This document shows positions 29,707-37,619 of a DNA stretch of 64,000 nucleotides, in pieces (the first letter of the stretch is position 1; every line of letters starts with the position of its first letter). A model generated the notes under the pieces. That model was not told the DNA's origin. It did not search any database and worked only from the letters and a program-made list of their open reading frames with translations. The stretch lies in NCBI RefSeq assembly GCF_000711895.1, contig NZ_JONO01000004.1, forward strand, positions 1-64,000. The letters run 5' to 3'. A program made the translations under genes and the position numbers. Source of the DNA: Photorhabdus australis DSM 17609 (GTDB lineage Bacteria; Pseudomonadota; Gammaproteobacteria; Enterobacterales; Enterobacteriaceae).

Positions 29707-31071
29707 ATGAAAGATATCCTTTCAGGTAATCATATGTGGCATTTTTTTGCGTGGATGGTGTTAACAGTTTTGACTGCCTGGGGAATGATTAATCATTCAT
29801 TGGATCAAAATTATCAACAACAAACGGTTTCATTTAATATCCTTTATCGAGAGTTGAGTGAAAAGCTTGCACAACACGATGCCATTGTTTCGCTCATGGA
29901 TGCTAATATCGGATTAAAGCAGTTACAGGAAAATTTTCCGCAAATTATCGAATTACAAGAGATTCCAGTACATGTATTAATTTTTCCTATGATTAGTGAA
30001 GCGGAAGAGGGAAGATATTGGCTTAATAGTACACGTAATAGTATCCGATTATTGATTGATCTTAATATTCTGATGAAAAATTTATCATTATTGTCACAAT
30101 TTCGATCGGTACAACTAGATTGGAATAATCGTCCATTGATTAGATATGGGCTGGGGGAAGGGCAGCATTTTTGGCATTGGGAGAAAAAGCTGACGAGTCA
30201 TTTTCAGCCTTTTGTGCTCAAAGCAAGTAATGATCAACAGTGGTCGCAACTGCCATGGGGTTATATCATTTGTCTCAGTTTTTTATGGGCGGTGATTATC
30301 TGTTTTATCTTTTTAATTCAGAAGAATAGGAGGCTGAGAAAGGTTTCTGATTTACGAGCACATTTCTTTGAATTCACTCGCCTGAATACAATAGATGAAG
30401 TGGCAACCGGTATCGTTCATGAGTTAAACCAGCCTTTGACAGCGATTATGAGTTATAACCAAAGTGCACTGCGACTAATCAAAAAACAACAATATGATAA
30501 AGTTGTTTCAGTATTGGATTCATCAATTTTGCAAACTCAACGCATCGCAAATTTATTAACGCAATATCACGATAAGCTGACGACCGGTAGTACTACTTTA
30601 CAGCTTGTTAATATCCTCTCGATATTAAGCCGGGTTGAAATATTACTCGAAAATGAAATTAAAACGGGGAAAATAAAAGTTATAAAACATGTTTGTGATG
30701 ATTTGCCAATGATATTTTCAGAGCCATTATGGATTGAACAGATATTTCACAATCTAATAAGCAACGCAATTCAGGCACAGCAAGAGAAAAATCAGGCAGA
30801 ACATAAAAATTGGATCTGTATTGATATCAATCATGCTGATGAAATGATAAAAATTGTGATAACAGATGGGGGGCCTGGATTAAACAATGAAGCCTTAAAA
30901 AACGTATTTATTCCATTCTTTACAACACGCCAGCAGGGAATGGGATTGGGAATGACCTTAACGGAGACATTAGTTCAAAAACTTGGTGGTGATATTAGTG
31001 CTGACAATTGTGGGACAGGCGGTGCTCGTTTTATTGTTTTGTTACCAGCTAATAAAGGCAAGGGGGAATAA
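29707..31071 (+). CDS. membrane sensor histidine kinase (FixL/DctB-like)
   Basis: The 454-residue protein has two membrane segments (about 11-28 and 186-206). They enclose a sensor region of about 155 residues outside the membrane that I do not recognise. The kinase core follows, with the phospho-acceptor His238 in GIVHELNQPLTAIMSY, a form typical of FixL, DctB and TtrS-type kinases. Next come an N-box (FHNLISNAIQA), a G1 box (TDGGPGL) and a G2 box (GMGLGM). It overlaps the downstream regulator gene by 1 nt (TAATG), so the two are coupled. The secreted HbpS/GlcG-like protein encoded 100 nt after the regulator suggests a periplasmic haem or redox signal. The ligand is inference. Confidence 0.88.
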   Translation: MKDILSGNHMWHFFAWMVLTVLTAWGMINHSLDQNYQQQTVSFNILYRELSEKLAQHDAIVSLMDANIGLKQLQENFPQIIELQEIPVHVLIFPMISEAEEGRYWLNSTRNSIRLLIDLNILMKNLSLLSQFRSVQLDWNNRPLIRYGLGEGQHFWHWEKKLTSHFQPFVLKASNDQQWSQLPWGYIICLSFLWAVIICFIFLIQKNRRLRKVSDLRAHFFEFTRLNTIDEVATGIVHELNQPLTAIMSYNQSALRLIKKQQYDKVVSVLDSSILQTQRIANLLTQYHDKLTTGSTTLQLVNILSILSRVEILLENEIKTGKIKVIKHVCDDLPMIFSEPLWIEQIFHNLISNAIQAQQEKNQAEHKNWICIDINHADEMIKIVITDGGPGLNNEALKNVFIPFFTTRQQGMGLGMTLTETLVQKLGGDISADNCGTGGARFIVLLPANKGKGE

Positions 31072-31700
31072 TGGCGGAAATGATTTATCTTATTGATGAT
31101 GATGAAGCGATCCGTGATTCATTATCTATTTTATTGGAAACTATGAATTGGTCAGTCGTTTCATTCCCTGGTGCTCAAGATTTTCTTGATGTAATTAATA
31201 AGGCGAGTATCTCAGAGCTTCAGGGATGTATTTTATTGGACATTCGTATGCCGGGCAAACCAGGATTGACATTGCAAGATGATCTTTTGAAACTCAACAA
31301 TACGTTGCCAGTCATTATCATGACAGGACATGGCAATATTGATATTTGCCGCCGCGCTTTTAAAAATGGTGCTTTTGAATTCCTGACTAAACCTATTGAT
31401 GCAGATTTATTGATTGAAACAGTTTCAAATGCATTATCATTTCATCAGAAAATATTTAAGCAACGTCAGGTATACGAACAATTGAAAGCCAAATTCAGCC
31501 AATTATCTGATCGGGAAAGTGAAGTGATGAAAATTATTTTGGAGGGAAAAACCAGTAAGCAAATTGCCCAACAACTGGCGTTATCACCACGTACAATCGA
31601 GGTTCATCGTGCCAGGATATTTCATAAACTAGATATACATTCTTTGCCTCAATTAGTAAAAGAGTATGAAATACTCAAATCATTATCATTTTGTGATTAA
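31071..31700 (+). CDS. FixJ-family response regulator (receiver + LuxR HTH)
   Basis: The 209-residue regulator has an acidic pocket at DDDE (9-12), phosphorylation site Asp57 (LLDIRMPG), switch Thr85 in IIMTGHG and Lys near 106 in FLTKPID. A LuxR-type helix-turn-helix follows at about residues 145-205 (LSDRESEVMKIILEGKTSKQ region). It should be phosphorylated by the adjacent kinase and bind DNA as a dimer. A plausible target is the 17-bp inverted repeat just before the hbpS-like gene. FixJ, TtrR and NodW are relatives; none can be assigned by name. Confidence 0.9.
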   Translation: MAEMIYLIDDDEAIRDSLSILLETMNWSVVSFPGAQDFLDVINKASISELQGCILLDIRMPGKPGLTLQDDLLKLNNTLPVIIMTGHGNIDICRRAFKNGAFEFLTKPIDADLLIETVSNALSFHQKIFKQRQVYEQLKAKFSQLSDRESEVMKIILEGKTSKQIAQQLALSPRTIEVHRARIFHKLDIHSLPQLVKEYEILKSLSFCD

Positions 31701-31753
31701 GTATTTCTACCAGGTCCGATAAGTAATCGACCTAATAGATATAGTCTATAAAT

Positions 31754-31793
31754 CTCATTAAGTTAGTAAAGGATAATTTACCAACTTAATGAG
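31754..31793 (+). promoter_or_regulatory. 17-bp inverted repeat over the hbpS-like gene's ribosome-binding site
   Basis: CTCATTAAGTTAGTAAA (31754-31770) and TTTACCAACTTAATGAG (31777-31793) pair in 16 of 17 positions with a 6-nt loop. The second arm ends 7 nt before the ATG and includes the AGG of the Shine-Dalgarno. It could be a DNA operator for the FixJ-like regulator, or an RNA hairpin that hides the ribosome-binding site. Confidence 0.65.
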
Positions 31794-31800
31794 GTTTACT

Positions 31801-32289
31801 ATGAAATATTCTCTTTTCTATACTATCCTGGCAGCAGGTTTATTCGCTCAATCTGCTTTTGCTTCATCACTAATTACTGAACGTAATATTACCCTTGAGT
31901 TAGCGAATAAGTTAGCTTCTGAGGCAATTCAATCCTGTAAATCGAGTAATTATAACGTGGCGGTTGCTGTTGTTGATAAGAGTGGAGTCTTGAAAGCGGT
32001 GCAGCGTATGGATGAAGCTGGGTTGCATACTGTTGAGGCGAGTAAAATGAAAGCTTATACCGCATTATCTACCCAGAGAACGTCAGAAGACGTAATGAAA
32101 ACCTCACAATCAAATCCTGGTGCTCAGTATTTAGGGGATATTCCAGGTTTTCTACTGTTAGCTGGTGGGGTTCCGGTTAAATCTGGTGATGAAGTGATTG
32201 GCGCTATTGGTATTGGTGGTGCACCAAGTGGCTCTTTAGATCAACAGTGTGCTCTTGATGCAATTCAAAAGATTTCATCAGACCTTTAA
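31801..32289 (+). CDS. secreted haem-binding HbpS/GlcG-family protein
   Basis: The 162-residue protein begins with a clear signal peptide (KYSLFYTILAAGLFAQSAFA), so it is periplasmic or secreted. The mature part is a single HbpS/GlcG (DUF336) domain: LASEAIQSCKSSNYNVAVAVVD, VEASKMKAYTA, PGFLLLAGGVPV and GAIGIGGAPSG are hallmarks. Family members bind haem or cobalamin. In Streptomyces, HbpS senses haem and redox state and controls the SenS-SenR two-component system. Here too it is encoded beside a sensor kinase and regulator. The ATG at 31801 is preferred over one 12 nt upstream because of the AGG spacing. Confidence 0.85.
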   Translation: MKYSLFYTILAAGLFAQSAFASSLITERNITLELANKLASEAIQSCKSSNYNVAVAVVDKSGVLKAVQRMDEAGLHTVEASKMKAYTALSTQRTSEDVMKTSQSNPGAQYLGDIPGFLLLAGGVPVKSGDEVIGAIGIGGAPSGSLDQQCALDAIQKISSDL

Positions 32290-32306
32290 AAATTGCAATA
32301 TTAATT

Positions 32307-32336
32307 AATCCGTGATTATCTATAATTCGGATTTTT
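32307..32336 (+). terminator. terminator after the hbpS-like gene
   Basis: AATCCG (32307-32312) and CGGATT (32328-32333), with inner ATTAT/ATAAT pairing, form a long stem followed by TTT, 18 nt after the stop codon. Confidence 0.7.
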
Positions 32337-32540
32337 ATGAATTTAATAATAACATTGTCATGGAGTTAATATGTTTGTTTTATATTAATATAATTTAGAT
32401 ATAAATCAGACTTAATATGTTTCAGGGTTTTATATGATTAATAATTTAAAAGTCATCTCTAATGAGATTTATTTTGGATTGGTTTTTATAATGATTCATT
32501 AATGTTATTGTATTTATATGATTCTTAAATGGCTTTAATT

Positions 32541-32575
32541 TAAATATGTTCGATATATACCATCGAACATATTTA
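32541..32575. repeat. perfect 14-bp inverted repeat
   Basis: TAAATATGTTCGAT (32541-32554) and ATCGAACATATTTA (32562-32575) are exact complements around a 7-nt loop. There is no T-run, and no gene lies within 250 nt on either side, so its role is open: an operator, an IS end or an RNA hairpin. Confidence 0.7.
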
Positions 32576-33120
32576 TTTCAATGATTTTCCCCTTGAATAT
32601 AAACAGAGTGATGTTTTCCAAAAGATAAAATCTATGATGTGTTATATTTAAAATCCTTAATGTAGAGGGAAAACGGCTATCGGGAGTTTATTGCCAGTTT
32701 CGTGATTAATAAAAATAATGTTATTTTGCATACTAAAATTGTCCCGACTGAAATATTTATGTATAGAATGTTAAAGTATTTTATCTAATAAACATTACAT
32801 TTGATAATGGCGTGAATTATTAACTGAGGAAGCTATCATAAATAGAGTTAACGATAGATTATAATTAATTCTTCAGGATGGATTATGTTTTTATTTTTGG
32901 TGAAATTAATAGAGGATACATTGAATTATTCTCTATTAATATCATATGAGAAATAATTTTTCTGTGTTTTATGCGATTTGCTTACTATTGTTTACTGTAA
33001 CGGAAGCGTAGTTAATAATGACATTAATTTATCAGCATATTTAATACATATAGATTGCCTCTGAGCTTATGTAATAAAAGATCATTACATTATTATCGTG
33101 CGCAATATCACGAAAACGCT

Positions 33121-33167
33121 TCTCCTCCTACCTTCTACTCCCTCTCAGTATCAGAATCAGGAGGATG
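33121..33167. promoter_or_regulatory. two MalT-box-like sites before pulA
   Basis: TAGGAGGAGA (minus strand, 33130-33121) and CAGGAGGATG (plus, 33158-33167) each match 7 of 10 positions of the MalT consensus GGGGA(T/G)GAGG. They lie 90-140 nt before the pulA start in opposite orientation. MalT activates pulA in Klebsiella. The match is moderate. Confidence 0.4.
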
Positions 33168-33258
33168 CTGCTTTATTTGAGACATTATTTAATATTTCCT
33201 CTTCGTTGCATTAACAATAATATCGTCGATAATTTCTTTCAATTATAAAGGTCTGATT

Positions 33259-36200
33259 ATGGTAGCTCACTTCGGTAAAAAGGCTTACCGGGCCCTATTA
33301 AGCGGTACATTTGTTTTACTGTCAGGCTGTGATAGCAATGGTCCTTCATTCAATCCTTCAAAAGAGCCGATGGCGCATCTCCCTATTAAAATACCGGGTG
33401 AAGCTGCCCGGGCGGGCGATTTACAGGCAGTGATCCATCTGGTGGACATTGCCGCATTAAACAAAAGCAATTCGATAACAGCTCGTGATTACAGCACTAA
33501 TAGCCTTTACTTATGGAATGATAGAAACTGTGATTCTTTGGCTTCCCCTTCATTAAATTGGAACGATACCAGTGCAACTCCTACTGGCAGTGATAGTTAT
33601 GGGCCTTACTGGGTGGTGCCGTTAACTAAGAACGAGGGTTGTATCAATTTTATCGTGCGTGATGGTAACAACACTAAATTGATCGACAGTGACCTGAGAA
33701 TTTCTTTCTCCGATTTCAGTAACCGTACTATCTCTGTGATACCAGGCAGCAATCAGATCTACGGTAGTCGTGCGGAAGCCTTTAATTCCGTATTTGGTGT
33801 TTCTCAGGCTTCGGCGCACTGGGTCGATAAGCAGACATTGCTATGGTCTGGCGGAACAGACAAGCCTTATGTCCGTTTATACCATAACCGGAACGACAAG
33901 GTAGGAGCTAATGACGAAGGGAGTTTCACTGATAGCTATCTGACGTTAACACCGACGACTTTAAGCCAGAAGACAGCTGAGCGGGTTCCTCACTTGACGA
34001 AGTTAACCGCATTCCATTTGCCTGAAGATACGGATGTCGATACGTTACTTACCGGTGACTTAGTGGCGTTGGCGACCAACAAAGAGGGCTTACTATCATC
34101 GGCTACTCAAGTGCAAACGGCTGGTGTATTAGATGATCGTTTTGCTGATGCTGCCGATACACTTGAGTATGGCGCATTGGTCAGCGGATCTGGTGTTACT
34201 TTTCGCTTATGGGCTCCAACGGCCCAACACGTAGCATTGGTTATCTATGATACAGATAAACAGGTCATTGCTAATTATGCAATGAACCGTGATCCTGCTA
34301 GTGGTTCTTGGTCATGGCAAGGCGATAAGGATTTGATCGGGGCTTACTATCGCTATGCTTTAACTGTGTACCATCCACGTTCTCGCAACGTGGAGCATTA
34401 TGAAGTTACTGATCCCTATTCCCACAGTTTGTCTACCAATTCGGAATACAGTCAAGTCATTAACTTAGATGACGAGGCATTGAAACCGCAGAACTGGGAT
34501 AGCTTGATCATGCCGCGTTTGCAAAGCACACCGGCGGATATTGCGCGTATGACTATATACGAATCTCATGTCCGAGATCTTTCCATTGCAGACAGCACAG
34601 TGCCGGAAGCTTGGCGTGGTAAATACCTGGCTCTGACAGCGAATAACAGTAATATGTTCAAACATCTCAAGGCGCTGAGTCAGGCTGGGGTTACTCATAT
34701 GGAGCTATTACCCGTATTTGATGTAGCTTCCATTAATGAGTTCAGCGACCAAGTCGCTGATCTTAATCATCCATTCAGTCGTTTGTGTCAGGTCAACGCA
34801 ATGGTGAGGAGCAGCCGTTTTGTTGATTACTGTAATGGCCTACAGACAGTGGATGAAGTGTTACAGGAACTCAAGAGCGGTGACAGCGCTAATCACCCCC
34901 AGGTACAAGAGCTTAATGCAATGATTGCAGAAACCGACTCCTATAATTGGGGTTACGATCCGTTCCATTATTCAGTACCGGAAGGTTCTTATGCCACTGA
35001 TGCTGAAGGCTCAGTACGTATAAAAGAGTTTCGCGCTATGGTTCAAGCGATCAAACAACAGCTGGGGATGAATGTGATCATGGATGTTGCGTACAACCAT
35101 ACCAATGCCGCGGGTCCAACAGACAGATCCTCCGTATTGGATAAGATAGTCCCTTGGTATTACCATCGCCTGAATGAAATTAGCGGTAACGTTGAATCCA
35201 ACACTTGTTGTCACGATACCGCGCCGGAACACCGTATGTTCGCTAAGCTCATTGAAGACTCTTTGGTGACTTGGGTTAAGGATTATAAAATCGACGCATT
35301 TCGATTTGACCTTATGGGCTTCCATCCTAAGTCACAGATCTTATCCGCGTTGGCAAAGGTACGAACGATTAGCCCATCGGTCTACTTTTTGGGTGAAGGT
35401 TGGAACTCTGGGCAGGATGACCGTTTCGAGATTGCTTCACAGATTAATCTTAAAGGCACGGGGATTGGCTCTTTCTCTGATCGACTGCGCGATGCGGTAC
35501 GCGGTGGTGGGCCGTTCGATTCCTCAGCCAATATTCGGATGAACCAAGGTGTGGGTAACGGTGCAGGCACACTACCGAACGAAATGACTTGGTTAAATGC
35601 TGATGAGGTGCGTCATCTGGCGGATCTGGTACGTCTTGGTATGGCGGGCAATTTGGCTGATTTTGTGCTGATTAATAAAGATGGCGCGGTGAAAACCGGT
35701 AGAGAAATTGATTATAAAGGCGCTATAGCGGGTTATGCTGCTGATCCGATTGAGGTAATCAATTATGTATCCAAGCATGATAACCAGACGTTGTGGGACA
35801 TTATCAGCTACAAAGCTGCACGTGAAGCTGATCTGGCAACACGGGTGCGTATGCAGGCAATATCCCTCGCTACTACGTTCCTTGGGCAGGGACTGGCTTT
35901 TGCTCAACATGGATCGGAACTACTGCGTTCAAAGTCTTTTACTCGTGATTCCTATAATGCTGGCGATTGGTTTAACCGTGTTAGCTACACTTATCAGGAC
36001 AACAATTATGATGTTGGTATGCCGGGCCAGAGTGGTGACGGTGAAAACTACGTATTGATTGAACAAGTGAAAAACGTAGTAGATAAGCCGGGCCAGACTG
36101 AGTTATTACAGATGACTGCTTTCTATCAGGAATTGGTCCGTTTACGTCAACTTTCACCCTTGATGACTCTCGGTGATGGCGCATCAGTTAAGCAACGCAT

Positions 36201-36531
36201 TGATTTTCTTAACGTTGGTCCGCATCAGCAGCTTGGTTTGTTCGTGATGACTATCGATGATGGTAATACCATTGATGATGACCGTGATTTGCGGTTTGAC
36301 GGTTTGGTGGTGATGATTAATGCTGCGTCGCAGACTGCTACTGTGAGTGATCTTAACGTTAGAGGATTGAAGTTGAATGATATTCAGAGCGAGCTGGGCA
36401 ATGCTTCTCTGGCGGCGGGTATCAGAATAGCTGAGGATGGTTCTGTCATGTTGCCGGCTTGGTCGGTGGCTGTGCTAGTTCTGCCGCAGGATGGTGTTCG
36501 TGGCGTAGGTTTGCCGGTCCGTGGCAAGTAA
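33259..36531 (+). CDS. pulA: pullulanase-type debranching lipoprotein
   Basis: The 1090-residue protein hydrolyses alpha-1,6 branches in pullulan, glycogen or starch. It starts with a lipoprotein signal, VLLSGC with Cys24, followed by Asp at +2 as in Klebsiella PulA. Starch-binding and CBM48 modules (about 50-420) precede the GH13 barrel, with the pullulanase mark YNWGYDPFHY, nucleophile Asp684 (FRFDLMGF), acid Glu713 (GEGWNSG) and Asp841 (SKHDNQT). The length equals Klebsiella PulA, a surface lipoprotein exported by a type II secretion system. No secretion genes are in this window. Its GC content is clearly above the surrounding spacers, and it stands alone, so acquisition by transfer is possible. 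Confidence 0.93.
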   Translation: MVAHFGKKAYRALLSGTFVLLSGCDSNGPSFNPSKEPMAHLPIKIPGEAARAGDLQAVIHLVDIAALNKSNSITARDYSTNSLYLWNDRNCDSLASPSLNWNDTSATPTGSDSYGPYWVVPLTKNEGCINFIVRDGNNTKLIDSDLRISFSDFSNRTISVIPGSNQIYGSRAEAFNSVFGVSQASAHWVDKQTLLWSGGTDKPYVRLYHNRNDKVGANDEGSFTDSYLTLTPTTLSQKTAERVPHLTKLTAFHLPEDTDVDTLLTGDLVALATNKEGLLSSATQVQTAGVLDDRFADAADTLEYGALVSGSGVTFRLWAPTAQHVALVIYDTDKQVIANYAMNRDPASGSWSWQGDKDLIGAYYRYALTVYHPRSRNVEHYEVTDPYSHSLSTNSEYSQVINLDDEALKPQNWDSLIMPRLQSTPADIARMTIYESHVRDLSIADSTVPEAWRGKYLALTANNSNMFKHLKALSQAGVTHMELLPVFDVASINEFSDQVADLNHPFSRLCQVNAMVRSSRFVDYCNGLQTVDEVLQELKSGDSANHPQVQELNAMIAETDSYNWGYDPFHYSVPEGSYATDAEGSVRIKEFRAMVQAIKQQLGMNVIMDVAYNHTNAAGPTDRSSVLDKIVPWYYHRLNEISGNVESNTCCHDTAPEHRMFAKLIEDSLVTWVKDYKIDAFRFDLMGFHPKSQILSALAKVRTISPSVYFLGEGWNSGQDDRFEIASQINLKGTGIGSFSDRLRDAVRGGGPFDSSANIRMNQGVGNGAGTLPNEMTWLNADEVRHLADLVRLGMAGNLADFVLINKDGAVKTGREIDYKGAIAGYAADPIEVINYVSKHDNQTLWDIISYKAAREADLATRVRMQAISLATTFLGQGLAFAQHGSELLRSKSFTRDSYNAGDWFNRVSYTYQDNNYDVGMPGQSGDGENYVLIEQVKNVVDKPGQTELLQMTAFYQELVRLRQLSPLMTLGDGASVKQRIDFLNVGPHQQLGLFVMTIDDGNTIDDDRDLRFDGLVVMINAASQTATVSDLNVRGLKLNDIQSELGNASLAAGIRIAEDGSVMLPAWSVAVLVLPQDGVRGVGLPVRGK

Positions 36532-36886
36532 TGCAGGAATTGCTTAAATCGGGGCGGTTGTTCTGGCCGCCTAATATTGTTCAGGGAATTTTCGGTGGAT
36601 ATCAACGTTCGGTTGGGGAATGCGGAGGGTCTTGCTTGGCTTCTGGCTTGCTAACTAGTAACTACCAGAAAATATTATACAAATAATAACTATCTGATCT
36701 TTGACAGAATAGAAAAGTTCATTCAATTTGATTTGATGATGTGTAAAAACGCAATTGTTCGAATTGCCAATATAAAGCTGGCTTTGAGTAACATTCCAGA
36801 TGGTCTGTCTTTACTATGGGCCTTCTGCAACGTAATCCGTGTCTTATCTCGGAACTTGAATAGTTCATCAATCTAAAGGAATCATC
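36532..36886. other. spacer between pulA and cynS
   Basis: This stretch of 355 nt contains no gene. A hairpin GGCGG (36553-36557) / CCGCC (36567-36571) follows the pulA stop without a T-run and may be a weak terminator. The cynS promoter should lie in the AT-rich second half. Confidence 0.4.
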
Positions 36887-37357
36887 ATGACACAATCACA
36901 ATATTCCCAAACTCCCCGCCAGATCCTTACTGATGCTATCATCGATGCCAAAACACGCAAGAATTTGACGTTTGAGGATATTGCACAAGGAACTGGCCTA
37001 AGTCTTGCGTTCGTCACTGCTGCACTGCTTGGTCAACACCCATTGCCTGAAAATGCCGCGAAGATTGTGGTTGACCGACTTGAACTTGACGAAAATGCTC
37101 TCCGTCTGCTGCAAACTATCCCTGTGCGTGGCAGTATTCCCGGAGGTATACCGACTGATCCGACTATTTACCGATTCTACGAAATGCTGCAAGTTTATGG
37201 TTCAACGCTGAAGGCGTTGGTCCATGAGAAATTTGGTGATGGCATTATCAGTGCGATTGATTTCAAACTTGATATCAAAAAGGTCGATGACCCTAATGGC
37301 GGCTCGCGAGCTGTAATTACGCTAGATGGGAAATATTTACCGACGAAACCGTTCTAA
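36887..37357 (+). CDS. cynS: cyanate hydratase (cyanase)
   Basis: CynS breaks cyanate down with bicarbonate to ammonia and carbon dioxide. Its 156 residues equal E. coli CynS, and the catalytic residues sit at the same numbers: Arg96, Glu99 and Ser122. The N-terminal helical DNA-binding-like domain leads to the catalytic domain ending LPTKPF. In E. coli cynS is in an operon with a carbonic anhydrase (cynT) and transporter (cynX) under CynR; none of these is near here. It is therefore an orphan, probably for detoxification. Confidence 0.96.
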   Translation: MTQSQYSQTPRQILTDAIIDAKTRKNLTFEDIAQGTGLSLAFVTAALLGQHPLPENAAKIVVDRLELDENALRLLQTIPVRGSIPGGIPTDPTIYRFYEMLQVYGSTLKALVHEKFGDGIISAIDFKLDIKKVDDPNGGSRAVITLDGKYLPTKPF

Positions 37358-37392
37358 AGTGATTAATTAATATTGGCAAAGGACTAAGTTTG

Positions 37393-37618
37393 AGGGAAAA
37401 GTCCTTTGCCGTCGCGGCAGGAACGGTTAAAAATGCGACTGTCAGCCAGTCGGACGGTAAGAGGTACACGAGCATTCAGAGGGAATAGTGAAATTCAGCC
37501 ACAACTGGCAAAAGCAGAAACACAAAATTCAGCGTATACATGCCAGTATTGAGGTGAGTCAGAGCTCAGTCTGAATACGGTAGGGATCCTCGTCCTTTGG
37601 ACGAGGAGGATGTCAATG
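37393..37618 (+). mobile_element. IS200/IS605-type OrfB (TnpB-like) remnant with 3' hairpin
   Basis: Two short reading frames resemble the middle of IS605-family OrfB. From 37393, VAAGTVKNATVSQSDGKRYT leads into SIQRE and a stop. From 37488, in another frame, VKFSHNWQKQKHKIQRIHAS follows. The right end has the typical hairpin CCTCGTCC-TTT-GGACGAGG (37588-37606). Most of the gene, including all catalytic residues, is missing. The remnant ends 1-2 nt before the monooxygenase stop codon. Homology is by memory of the family. Confidence 0.7.
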
Positions 37619-37619
37619 A

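Larger units (their letters stand above)
32337..33258. other. AT-rich 0.9-kb spacer before pulA
   Basis: The stretch is far poorer in GC than the flanking pulA gene and has no intact gene. At 32541-32575 a perfect 14-bp inverted repeat (TAAATATGTTCGAT, 7-nt loop) is present. At 32666-32788 one frame is open for 40 codons ending in TAA, with protein-like content (GYREFIASFVINKNNVILH inside) but no start codon, possibly a gene remnant. Near the end lie two MalT-box-like sites, listed separately. Confidence 0.5.
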
